A DNA stretch of 14,986 nucleotides from CAZVCJ01 sp964625745 (GTDB taxonomy: Bacteria; Chloroflexota; Anaerolineae; VGOG01): NCBI GenBank assembly GCA_964625745.1, contig CAZVCJ010000097.1, positions 1 to 14,986 on the forward strand, read 5' to 3'. Position 1 is the stretch's first letter. Every line of letters begins with the position of its first letter. Position numbers and translations under genes: made by a program. Below, one piece after another: positions 1-6,914 of the stretch. The notes beneath the pieces were generated by a model, which worked only from the letters and a program-made list of their open reading frames with translations, made no database searches and was not told where the DNA came from.

Positions 1-144
1 GTCAAGCTGGTGGTGCCCATAGAGGGCACTAAGTTCAGCGATAATTACTTCGACCTCTTTCCCGGCCAGGAGCGGGTCATAGAGGTCTGGAACGAGGCAG
101 ACCAGCGGCTGGAAGAGAACGACATAGCAGTGAGCTGCCTCTAG
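1..144 (+). CDS. C-terminal fragment of a GH2 beta-mannosidase-like glycosidase (5' end outside window)
   Basis: Frame 1 is open from the first base and ends at TAG (142-144), leaving 47 residues. The segment FSDNYFDLFPGQERVIEV is typical of the last immunoglobulin-like domain of GH2 beta-mannosidases and related exo-glycosidases, where a 'FSDNxFDLxPGE' strand closes the protein. No catalytic residue lies in the visible part, so the exact activity (beta-mannosidase, exo-beta-glucosaminidase or other GH2) cannot be decided. It is followed 51 bases later by the GH1 gene in the same orientation, which supports a shared beta-glycoside degradation locus. The truncation is caused by the window edge, not by mutation. 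Confidence 0.7.
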   Translation, partial: VKLVVPIEGTKFSDNYFDLFPGQERVIEVWNEADQRLEENDIAVSCL

Positions 145-195
145 CAGAACCAAAAGTGGGATAGACGACAGACTACTGATACGGGAGGATTGTTA

Positions 196-1542
196 ATGTC
201 AACGATCACTTCTTTTCCACCTGACTTCATCTGGGGGGCAGCCACCGCGTCGTACCAGATCGAAGGGGCGTGGAACGAGGACGGCACGGGCGAGAGCATC
301 TGGGATCGCTTCAGCCACACGCCCGGCAAGATCGCCAATGGCGATACGGGCGACGTTGCCTCCGATCACTACCATCGCTGGCGTGAGGACGTGGCCTTGA
401 TGAAAGAGGTCGGTTTGCAGGCCTATCGCTTCTCGATAGCATGGCCTCGCTTGCTGCCAGAAGGACGAGGGCGCGCCAATCAACCGGGGTTGGATTTCTA
501 CGACCGGCCGGTAGATGGGCTGCTCGAAGCGGGAATCGAGCCTTTCGCCACCCTCTACCACTGGGACTTGCCGCAGGCCCTGCAAGATCGGGGCGGCTGG
601 CCCGCTCGGTCCGCCGCCGAAGCCTTCGTGGAGTACGCGGACCTGGCTTCTCGCACCCTGGGGGACCGCGTGACATACTGGATGACGCTCAACGAGCCTT
701 TCGTCAGCGCTATTATCGGGTATCTGGAGGGACGGCACGCTCCTGGTCACTCCGATCTCGACGAGGCGCTGGCAGCGGCGCATCACTTGCTGTTGGCGCA
801 TGGCTGGGCCGTTCCCGTCATCCGCCGCAACAGTCCGCGGGCACAGGTTGGTATCGCGCTTAACCTGAGCCCCTATTCCCCGGCCTCCCCCAGCGCCGAC
901 GACCGGGCCGCAGCCTGGCAACAGGACGGCGTTGTCAACCGCTGGTTTCTCGATCCGCTCTCAGCGCGGGGCTACCCGCCCGACATCGTGCAGCACTATG
1001 GACGCCCCATGGACTTCGTGCAGGCTGGCGATCTGGAGGCCATAGCTGCTCCCCTCGATTTCCTGGGGGTGAACTACTATACGCGCGGCGTAGTGCGCAG
1101 CAGCGTGGTGCCCGAGGCCGAGAATGCCCCCCGCACGATTTTCCCCAACCCGGAGAGAACCGAGATGGGATGGGAGGTCTACCCGGAGGGTCTTTACGAG
1201 CTGTTGGGGCGGTTGCATTTCGACTACCGTTTCCCGGCCCTCTACGTCACCGAGAACGGCGCCGCCTACCCGGATCAGATTGGTGCCGACGGGCGGGTGG
1301 ATGATCCGTCGCGCGTGGCGTATCTAAAGACCCACTTCACCGAAGCGGCCGGGGCCATCGTCGCAGGGGTGCCGTTGCGAGGCTACTTCGTCTGGTCGTT
1401 GATGGACAACTTCGAGTGGGCGCACGGGTACTCGAAGCGCTTCGGCTTGATCTACGTGGATTACCAGACACAGCGGCGCGTGTTGAAAACCAGCGCGCAT
1501 TGGTATCGTCGGGTCATCGCCGCCAATGGTGTGGCGGATTAG
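196..1542 (+). CDS. GH1 family beta-glucosidase (6-phospho or broad beta-glycosidase less likely)
   Basis: A complete 448-aa GH1 enzyme, the usual family length. It should hydrolyse the non-reducing beta-linked sugar from cello- or other beta-oligosaccharides by a retaining mechanism. The N-terminus carries the family signature FxWGxATASYQIEGA with its sugar-binding Q and E. The acid/base is E167 in the TLNEP motif and the nucleophile is E353 in the TENG motif; the late WSLMDNFEWAxGYxxRFGL block, which binds the sugar, is also intact. There is no signal peptide, so it is cytoplasmic. ATG at 196 is chosen because GGGAGG at 183-188 sits 7 bases upstream; an in-frame TTG at 190 is too close to that site. 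It follows a GH2 gene and precedes a GH94 phosphorylase, suggesting intracellular breakdown of imported beta-oligosaccharides. Function as a beta-glucosidase is well supported; preference among beta-glucoside, galactoside or fucoside is not. Confidence 0.95.
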   Translation: MSTITSFPPDFIWGAATASYQIEGAWNEDGTGESIWDRFSHTPGKIANGDTGDVASDHYHRWREDVALMKEVGLQAYRFSIAWPRLLPEGRGRANQPGLDFYDRPVDGLLEAGIEPFATLYHWDLPQALQDRGGWPARSAAEAFVEYADLASRTLGDRVTYWMTLNEPFVSAIIGYLEGRHAPGHSDLDEALAAAHHLLLAHGWAVPVIRRNSPRAQVGIALNLSPYSPASPSADDRAAAWQQDGVVNRWFLDPLSARGYPPDIVQHYGRPMDFVQAGDLEAIAAPLDFLGVNYYTRGVVRSSVVPEAENAPRTIFPNPERTEMGWEVYPEGLYELLGRLHFDYRFPALYVTENGAAYPDQIGADGRVDDPSRVAYLKTHFTEAAGAIVAGVPLRGYFVWSLMDNFEWAHGYSKRFGLIYVDYQTQRRVLKTSAHWYRRVIAANGVAD

Positions 1543-1547
1543 GTGAC

Positions 1548-1608
1548 AGGTGCGACGCCCCCCCTATCCCCCCCAACGTTGGGGGGGGGCGGGGGGGGCG
1601 TCGCACCT
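1548..1608. repeat. Two-tier G/C palindrome after the GH1 gene
   Basis: A perfect 17-base inverted repeat (AGGTGCGACGCCCCCCC at 1548-1564 with its complement at 1592-1608) encloses a second perfect palindrome, seven C, AACGTT, seven G (1568-1587). Transcribed, it would form a very stable hairpin six bases after the GH1 stop. There is no T-run, so it is not a classical intrinsic terminator, but it could block exonucleases or reduce readthrough into GH94. The form suggests a dispersed extragenic palindrome, although only one copy is present here. Confidence 0.75.
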
Positions 1609-1617
1609 CTACGTAAT

Positions 1618-1780
1618 TGAGGGGTGTGCATAAATGGTTGACGAGGGTACTGTCAACGGATTCAGGGAGCGGATTGAACGGATTGAACGGATTGAAGGCG
1701 GCTAGCATCTGTTCAATCCGCTCCAGAAATCCGTTGGCAGCTCGCTCCGCTACACCCCAACGAATTATGCACACCCCTCA
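1618..1780. mobile_element. MITE-like element with 16-bp perfect terminal inverted repeats
   Basis: TGAGGGGTGTGCATAA at 1618-1633 is repeated perfectly in inverted orientation at 1765-1780, bounding a 163-bp unit with no credible gene. Inside is a second inverted repeat, 1654-1679 against 1711-1736, matching at 23 of 26 bases with the three mismatches in the middle. Its left arm runs into three 9-bp tandem units of GGATTGAA(C/G) at 1671-1697. TAAT at 1614-1617 lies directly left of the element and again at 1783-1786, two bases beyond its right end, a possible but imperfect target duplication. This layout fits a miniature inverted-repeat transposable element mobilised in trans. No transposase is in the window and I do not recognise the IS family. 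It ends 8 bases before the GH94 ribosome binding site, so it may influence GH94 expression. Confidence 0.6.
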
Positions 1781-1801
1781 CATAATTGGGGAGGTTTGGC
1801 C

Positions 1802-4234
1802 ATGCGGTATGGATACTTCGATGACGAGCATCGGGAACACGTCATCACCAACCCGAAGACGCCGGTCAAGTGGATCAACTACGTGGGGACGCTGGCCTTT
1901 GGAGGGATTGTGGACCACACCGGCGGGGCGCTAATTTGCAGGCAGGACCCGGCCCTCAACCGCATCACCAAATACATTCCTCAACTCCCCAGTTCGGAAT
2001 TCAAGGGGGAGACGCTGTACCTCCGCTTCAAAAAGGAGAATGGGTACAGAGTCTTCTCCCCCTTTTTCGTCCCCACGTTGGATCCCTACGACCTCTACGA
2101 GTGCCACGTGGGGCTGGGCTACACCCGCATCGTCTCTGAGTTCTACGGAATCAGGACGGAGGTGACGATTTTCGTCCCTCTGGGAGACAGCCGGGAGATC
2201 CGGGACATCCGCATCACCAACGTCTCCGACCAGCCTCTGGAGATTGAGGCCATCCCCGTGGTCGAATACACGCACTTCGACGCCCTCAAGCAATTCACCA
2301 ACGCCGACTGGGTGCCCCAGACGGTGCAGAGCAAGGCGTATCCCGATGAAGAGGGCCTGCTCATCCTGACCCAATATGCTTTCATGAACAAGGACACCCG
2401 TATCAATTACTTCACCTCGAATCGTCCGGTTTCCTCGTTCGAATCGGACCGCGGCCGATTTCTGGGCGACAACGAATACGGCACCTGGGCCAATCCCCTG
2501 AGCCTGCAACAGGAGGAGCTCAGCAACCACGAGGCCCAGCGGGGAGACAACATCGCCGCCCTGCTTCACCACCTGGGGACCATTCAACCCGGCCAGATCA
2601 CCCGGCTGATCACTCAACTGGGACAGGATGCAAGCGTCGAGAAGGCCCTGCCTGCGATCCGTCGTTATCGGGACCCGGAGCAAGTGGATCGGGCGCTGGA
2701 GGAATTGGCCGTCTTCTGGGACTCCTATCTCTCCAAGATGCAAGTCGAGACCCCCGACGCCAACACGAACAGCCTGCTCAACATCCACAACCCCAGGCAA
2801 TGCCACACCACCATGAACTGGTCCAGGTACCTCTCGCTCTATCAGCTTGGCTTAGGCGCCAGAGGCATCGGCTTCAGAGACAGCTCCCAGGACGTGATGG
2901 GGGTGCTGGTCAGCGCACCCGAAGAGGGCAGGAAGCTGATCCATAAACTCCTACAGGTGCAAAAGCGAGATGGCTCCGCCATGCACCAGTTCAACCCCCT
3001 GACCATGGTGGCCAACGAGGGCCATTCCAGGGAAGTCGAGGGAGCTCCCGGATATTACAGCGACGACCACCTGTGGATTGTGCTGGCCGTCACCGCCTAC
3101 CTCAAGGAAACGGGAGACTTCGCCTTCCTGAATCAGGTAGTGCCCTACTACGAAAAGGACAAAGAGGGACAGCCTCTCGAATCAGGGACGGTGCTTGACC
3201 ATCTGGGCCGCGCCATCGAGTTTACCTGCAACGACGTGGGGGCGCACGGGCTGCCGCTGCTGGGCTTCGCCGATTGGAACGACACAGTTAACTTGAGGGA
3301 GGGGGCGGAGTCCCTGTTTGCGGCCAACCTGTACGGCAAGGCTTTGCTGGAAATGATCGAGCTGTCACAGTATCTTGGCGACGCGGAAGGGGCAGCCCAA
3401 TACACCGCTTACTACGAAATGATGAGGCAGCGGGTGAACGAGCACGCCTGGGACGGCGAGTGGTACGTGCGGTATTTTGATGCTGACGGCAGCGCTGTTG
3501 GCTCTCAGGCAAATACTGCGGGGCAGATCTATGCCAACGGACAGTCGTGGCCAGTGATCTCGGGTTTTGCCCCTCCGGACCGGGCAAAGGCGGTCTTGGA
3601 TGCCGTGTACCGACGGCTTAACACCCGCAATGGCATCAAGCTCAGCACGCCGGGATACAACGGCTTCGACCCGGCCAAGGGAGGAATCACTACCTACCCG
3701 CCGGGAGCAAAGGAAAACGGTGGCATCTTTCTACACACCAACCCGTGGGTCATCATCGCCGAAACGATGGTCGGGAATGGAGACCGGGCCTTCGAATACT
3801 ACGATCAGATCAACCCGGTAGCGAAGAACGACAAGGTAGATGAATTTGAATGTGAGCCCTACGTCTATCCCCAGAACATCCTGGGCGACGAGCATCCCCA
3901 GTTCGGATTGGCCCGCAACAGTTGGCTCACTGGCACCGCTTCCTGGGCCTACCAGGCCGCCACCCAATACATCCTGGGCGTCAGACCGACCTATGAGGGG
4001 CTGCAGATCAATCCTTGCATACCCGGAGAATGGGATAGCTTCGAAGTAACCAGGGAATTTAGAGGGGTAGTTTACCAGATCGAGGTCAAAAACCCCGATC
4101 ATGTCTGCAAAGGGGTGAAGTCCGTCAAAGTGGCTGGCAAAGAGGTTGCAGGCAACGTGGTGCCTGTTTTTGGGGACGGCAAAGCTCGTCAGGTTGAGGT
4201 CATCATGGGGCGAAGTAGCATCAAGCAGCTCTGA
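1802..4234 (+). CDS. GH94 beta-glycoside phosphorylase (cellobiose phosphorylase-like)
   Basis: An 810-aa protein, the usual length of cellobiose and chitobiose phosphorylases. GH94 enzymes split a beta-linked disaccharide with inorganic phosphate to give alpha-sugar-1-phosphate plus a free sugar, saving ATP. The N-terminus MRYGYFDDEHREHVIT and the following WINYVG block are the classic family opening. The beta-sandwich domain (about residues 1-290) is followed by the (alpha/alpha)6 barrel. The general acid is D491 in the ADWND motif, GFRDSSQD (357-364) lines the donor site, and the TGTASW stretch (710-715) belongs to the conserved phosphate-binding region. ATG 1802 is chosen because GGGGAGG at 1788-1794 is 7 bases upstream; the in-frame TTG at 1796 is too close. 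No signal peptide, hence cytoplasmic. The sequence around residues 340-356 (MNWSRYLSLYQLG...) does not look like textbook cellobiose phosphorylase to me, so the acceptor (glucose, cellobionate or other) is open. The 3' end overlaps the convergent gene by 14 bases. Confidence 0.9.
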   Translation: MRYGYFDDEHREHVITNPKTPVKWINYVGTLAFGGIVDHTGGALICRQDPALNRITKYIPQLPSSEFKGETLYLRFKKENGYRVFSPFFVPTLDPYDLYECHVGLGYTRIVSEFYGIRTEVTIFVPLGDSREIRDIRITNVSDQPLEIEAIPVVEYTHFDALKQFTNADWVPQTVQSKAYPDEEGLLILTQYAFMNKDTRINYFTSNRPVSSFESDRGRFLGDNEYGTWANPLSLQQEELSNHEAQRGDNIAALLHHLGTIQPGQITRLITQLGQDASVEKALPAIRRYRDPEQVDRALEELAVFWDSYLSKMQVETPDANTNSLLNIHNPRQCHTTMNWSRYLSLYQLGLGARGIGFRDSSQDVMGVLVSAPEEGRKLIHKLLQVQKRDGSAMHQFNPLTMVANEGHSREVEGAPGYYSDDHLWIVLAVTAYLKETGDFAFLNQVVPYYEKDKEGQPLESGTVLDHLGRAIEFTCNDVGAHGLPLLGFADWNDTVNLREGAESLFAANLYGKALLEMIELSQYLGDAEGAAQYTAYYEMMRQRVNEHAWDGEWYVRYFDADGSAVGSQANTAGQIYANGQSWPVISGFAPPDRAKAVLDAVYRRLNTRNGIKLSTPGYNGFDPAKGGITTYPPGAKENGGIFLHTNPWVIIAETMVGNGDRAFEYYDQINPVAKNDKVDEFECEPYVYPQNILGDEHPQFGLARNSWLTGTASWAYQAATQYILGVRPTYEGLQINPCIPGEWDSFEVTREFRGVVYQIEVKNPDHVCKGVKSVKVAGKEVAGNVVPVFGDGKARQVEVIMGRSSIKQL

Positions 4235-4766
4235 ACAGGGCCCAGGCTTGCCTGGTCAGCTCGACGAACCCCCTCAGCCCCTGAACCTGATAGACGGGAA
4301 TGGCGGGGTTCATGCCGTAGAGAGGATGATCGGGGTAAAACTCCATGATTTTGCGCGCTGCCTCCTCGGGCGAGAGGCTCTGCAGCTCCGGGGCATCCCA
4401 GCCCCAGGGATCTGGCAGGCCAAGCTCGGTCATCACCTGGGCGGCGGTAACGAAGGCCGTATACTCCTGCTCAAACGAATCTGAGATGTATTTCTGCTCT
4501 ATGTGCGAAGCCTCGTGAGCCAGGCTGTTGATGAGCCAGGGTGTATTATTGAGCGAGCCTTTGCCGATGAGTACGAGCCTCACCAGATTCACGGTCATCG
4601 AAGCTCCGTCCAGCTTGCCTGTGGGATCAAGAATGTAGCGCGCCCTTCGCCGGGCGGAGGACTCGGCCAGCCGACTGCCGGTGGCCGTGCCCATCATTTC
4701 CTCGAACGCTTCCTCCAATGGTGACGCTACGCGCCGGTCAATGTATCGTTGCAGTGACATCGCCAT
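4221..4766 (-). CDS. Small putative zinc metalloprotease-like protein (HExxH), function unknown
   Basis: A 181-aa soluble protein with HEASH at residues 84-88 inside a helix-like LAHEASHIEQKY segment, followed by E101 in EQEYTAF. HExxH plus a downstream Glu about 13 residues later, in an E-x-x-A context, is the metal-site pattern of gluzincin-type metallopeptidases. I do not recognise a named family and no signal peptide or membrane segment is visible. ATG 4766 is chosen because GGAGG (4779-4775 on this strand) lies 8 bases upstream; the GTG at 4775 overlaps that site and ATG 4760 is too far. It starts one base after the Nudix stop codon (TGA-G-ATG), so it is the last gene of a three-gene operon and probably translationally coupled. 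Proteolytic activity is inferred only from the motif; a non-catalytic zincin fold is possible. Confidence 0.7.
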   Translation of the reverse strand: MAMSLQRYIDRRVASPLEEAFEEMMGTATGSRLAESSARRRARYILDPTGKLDGASMTVNLVRLVLIGKGSLNNTPWLINSLAHEASHIEQKYISDSFEQEYTAFVTAAQVMTELGLPDPWGWDAPELQSLSPEEAARKIMEFYPDHPLYGMNPAIPVYQVQGLRGFVELTRQAWALFRAA

Positions 4767-4767
4767 C

Positions 4768-5373
4768 TCAGGCACCTCCCATCACCTCAACCACGAAATC
4801 ATGGGCAATGGCCCGAAACTCCCCCCAGTCCCGCCAATCCTCCCCTATCGCTCGCAGGCTATCAGCCACCTCTGCCAGTTCCGCCGCCGGCACCTGGCGG
4901 AACGAAGTGATGTGCTCCTCCTCATCCTGAGGAACCAACTCTCCATCGCCTCCCTTTACCAGAAAGACGTAAGAGACGAAAGGTAGCGTCTCTTCGTCTC
5001 GACTGAGCTCGACGAAGTCTTCGCAGCGAATCTCGTATTCGAGGAGGCCCAGGAAGCGCTCCACCTCTATCTCCAGCCCCATCTCCTCTCGAACTTCTCG
5101 ATGCAGCGCGCTCAAAACAGTCTCTCCCCAGCCCACCCCACCGCTGGGCAGGCGATAGGCGCCTGGGGGATAAGAGTCCTTGGTGTGCAGGATCAGCCCT
5201 CCAGGCCGCTCGACGACGAATATCACTTCGCCGCGTCTATCGGTCAACACCCTCCGCCAGTGCTCGCAACGCTCCCCACCTCGCTCCAGAGAAAAGCAGC
5301 GTCGCTCGCTGGGGCCGTATCGCCTGGCCAACTCCTCGATCTCTTGTGGATTGATCAGGCTTTCGAGGTTCAA
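4768..5373 (-). CDS. Nudix hydrolase domain protein
   Basis: A 201-aa protein with a complete Nudix box at residues 78-100: G78, E84, then REVREEMGL at 92-100, matching Gx5Ex7REUxEExGU with all metal-binding glutamates present. Nudix enzymes hydrolyse nucleoside diphosphates linked to another group (for example ADP-ribose, dinucleoside polyphosphates or oxidised dNTPs). The box does not reveal the substrate. About 45 residues precede the fold, including a Cys/His-bearing stretch (ERCEHW, about 34-39). The start is a TTG at 5373, one base after the TGA of the upstream membrane gene, with GGGTGGTGA just ahead, so initiation is probably coupled to termination of that gene. No later ATG would keep the N-terminal region. 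Confidence 0.88.
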   Translation of the reverse strand: MNLESLINPQEIEELARRYGPSERRCFSLERGGERCEHWRRVLTDRRGEVIFVVERPGGLILHTKDSYPPGAYRLPSGGVGWGETVLSALHREVREEMGLEIEVERFLGLLEYEIRCEDFVELSRDEETLPFVSYVFLVKGGDGELVPQDEEEHITSFRQVPAAELAEVADSLRAIGEDWRDWGEFRAIAHDFVVEVMGGA

Positions 5374-5374
5374 T

Positions 5375-6007
5375 TCACCACCCGCCTGCCAGCGGAGTTA
5401 CGACATAGATCACCTCAAATGCCTCCCAGAGGGCAGAGGCCAGGAGGACGCAGGCGACGAGAATGTTGATGAGAACTGTCTCTCGCAGGCCAGCCAGGTA
5501 GGCCCGCCAGCGGCTGGTCAAGCCGGTGCTCTCCGGCCACACCAGCACTTGCCCCAGGCGACAGGCAGCGAAGATGGCCAGGATGTATGCCTGGCCTTCC
5601 AAAAGCAAGGTAATGCCGTGGGGAATCATCAGCAGGCCAAACTGCGGTGTGGTAGGAGCCAGCAACAGCCCCCACAGAAAAGCGCGCAGAAAGCCCACCA
5701 GTATCCCTGCCGGCGGGAAGAAGCAGGCTGGCAGGGTGATCACCATCAGCGACCCCAGGAGGAAATTGATAGTGAAGGTTTGGGCCACAGCGGAGAGGAA
5801 ATGGCCGCTGCGATATGCCTCTACCACGCCGGGCAGGACGGTCTCGAAGCTCTCCTGCACCATCGTGCTCGAGGACGTCTGCAACTGAGAGCTGAGCCAG
5901 GTGACAATCGCACCCACAACCACCAGGCCGTAATAGATGAGATTAACGGCCAGGTATAGCCTGCGGTTATCTCGCAGGATTTGCAGCGCTTCTTTTAACG
6001 GTTTCAC
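5375..6007 (-). CDS. SpoIIM-like (DUF95) integral membrane protein
   Basis: A 210-aa polytopic protein with hydrophobic segments at about residues 19-40, 78-95, 98-118, 123-150 and 178-204. The middle-to-late region, FPPAGILVGFLRAFLWGLL followed by PHGITLLLEGQAYILA (129-144) and an arginine-glycine turn, resembles the stage II sporulation protein M / DUF95 family, where a PHG motif opens a membrane helix. Such proteins occur widely in non-sporulating bacteria, and a sporulation role should not be inferred here. The start is GTG at 6007 with a G-rich GGGGGG about 6 bases upstream. It is the first of three nearly contiguous genes with the Nudix and HExxH proteins. Family assignment is moderately sure; the biochemical role is unknown. 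Confidence 0.65.
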   Translation of the reverse strand: MKPLKEALQILRDNRRLYLAVNLIYYGLVVVGAIVTWLSSQLQTSSSTMVQESFETVLPGVVEAYRSGHFLSAVAQTFTINFLLGSLMVITLPACFFPPAGILVGFLRAFLWGLLLAPTTPQFGLLMIPHGITLLLEGQAYILAIFAACRLGQVLVWPESTGLTSRWRAYLAGLRETVLINILVACVLLASALWEAFEVIYVVTPLAGGW

Positions 6008-6042
6008 ATTTGCCCCCCGTTTTCCAATCTGAAAAAGAGTCC

Positions 6043-6084
6043 TTATTGAATAACATGCTCTCGCTCGCTATCAAAGCTTGTCAT
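6043..6084 (-). CDS. Possible 13-codon leader or small-protein ORF upstream of the SpoIIM-like operon
   Basis: ATG 6084 to TAA 6043 encodes MTSFDSEREHVIQ. It is preceded by AAAGGAG 5 bases upstream, a better ribosome binding site than those of the three genes that follow. It ends 35 bases before the GTG of the SpoIIM-like gene. The peptide is hydrophilic with no membrane segment. It could be a leader peptide, a tiny protein, or the surviving start of a gene whose body was lost. Nothing beyond the start signal supports translation. Confidence 0.3.
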   Translation of the reverse strand: MTSFDSEREHVIQ

Positions 6085-6200
6085 CGTGGCTCCTTTCATC
6101 AACAAGGCATCCAATAGAAAGACACACGGAGAAACACAGGCCATCGAGCTTGAGACATGGTGAGAGCAACTTTTGCGGGAGACTCCTTCAGGGCCGGTTT

Positions 6201-6914
6201 CTACGCTCGATTGGCACAGGCCTCGACCAGGCATGCGAACAGGCGACGATGCGGTGCAGCGTCCCGGAACAGGATCTCGGGATGCCACTGCACGCCGATG
6301 ACGAAGGATTGATCCGTGCTCTCCACAGCCTCCACAACACCGTCCTGGGACCACCCCACCACCCGCAGAGCCGGCGCAAGCGACTGGATAGCCTGGTGAT
6401 GAGCCGAGTTGGTCAGCAGGTCCGCACACTGTATCAAGGCTGCCAGGCGACTGTCTGTTTGGAGACAGACGGGGTGGGTGGCGATAGGGGCATCCTCCGG
6501 AGTTTGGTGAACCAGGGCTGCCGGGACCTCGGCAGGGATATCTTGAATCAAGGTTCCTCCCAGGGCCACATTGATCACTTGGATACCCCGGCAAATCCCC
6601 AGAAGCGGCAGCCCACGCTCGACGGCCATCCGTGTCAGGTCTAGCTCAAAGCGGTCTCGGTCGGGATCTATGCTGTGTGTGGCTGGGTGTAACGGTTGGC
6701 CATAGTGGACCGGGTCTATGTCCCCGCCTCCGGTCAGAATCAGGGCGTCGAGGGTGGCAATCAACTCAGGTACAGCCCTGAGTTGCGCCGGCAGGGTGAC
6801 GGCGATGCCACCCGCTTCCTCTACCGCAGCCACGTACCCGGAGCTGACCGCGTACTGAAAGCGATTCGACGGACGAGGACTCCGCCAGGTCGTCATGCCG
6901 ATCAAGGGACGCAT
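6201..6914 (-). CDS. Class I glutamine amidotransferase-like hydrolase (peptidase C26, PuuD/gamma-glutamyl hydrolase type)
   Basis: A 237-aa cytoplasmic protein of normal length for the peptidase C26 / gamma-glutamyl-GABA hydrolase group, which cleaves gamma-glutamyl amide bonds. The nucleophile is C108 in GICRG, with H211 and E213 in the QWHPE motif completing the triad. The TGGGDIDP motif (61-68) and the early RPLIGMTT strand are also typical of this group. ATG 6914 is supported by GGAGGAG a few bases upstream. That site lies inside the end of the lysA remnant, and the two reading frames overlap by 13 bases, so translation was probably coupled to lysA. Its substrate may be a gamma-glutamyl peptide or amine; its position after a peptide-type importer fits, but that is inference. 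Confidence 0.88.
   Translation of the reverse strand: MRPLIGMTTWRSPRPSNRFQYAVSSGYVAAVEEAGGIAVTLPAQLRAVPELIATLDALILTGGGDIDPVHYGQPLHPATHSIDPDRDRFELDLTRMAVERGLPLLGICRGIQVINVALGGTLIQDIPAEVPAALVHQTPEDAPIATHPVCLQTDSRLAALIQCADLLTNSAHHQAIQSLAPALRVVGWSQDGVVEAVESTDQSFVIGVQWHPEILFRDAAPHRRLFACLVEACANRA

Noticed and set aside
1671..1697. Triplet GGATTGAA(C/G) repeat as a CRISPR array
   Set aside because: The units are 9 bases long and directly adjacent with no spacers, so this is a short tandem repeat.
1781..1786. CATAAT as a -10 box for GH94
   Set aside because: No -35 element lies at a suitable distance, and transcription would begin within the ribosome binding site.
1617..1934. 105-codon frame across the MITE-like element into GH94
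   Set aside because: It is made of palindrome and repeat sequence followed by GH94 in the wrong frame; no ribosome site or homology.
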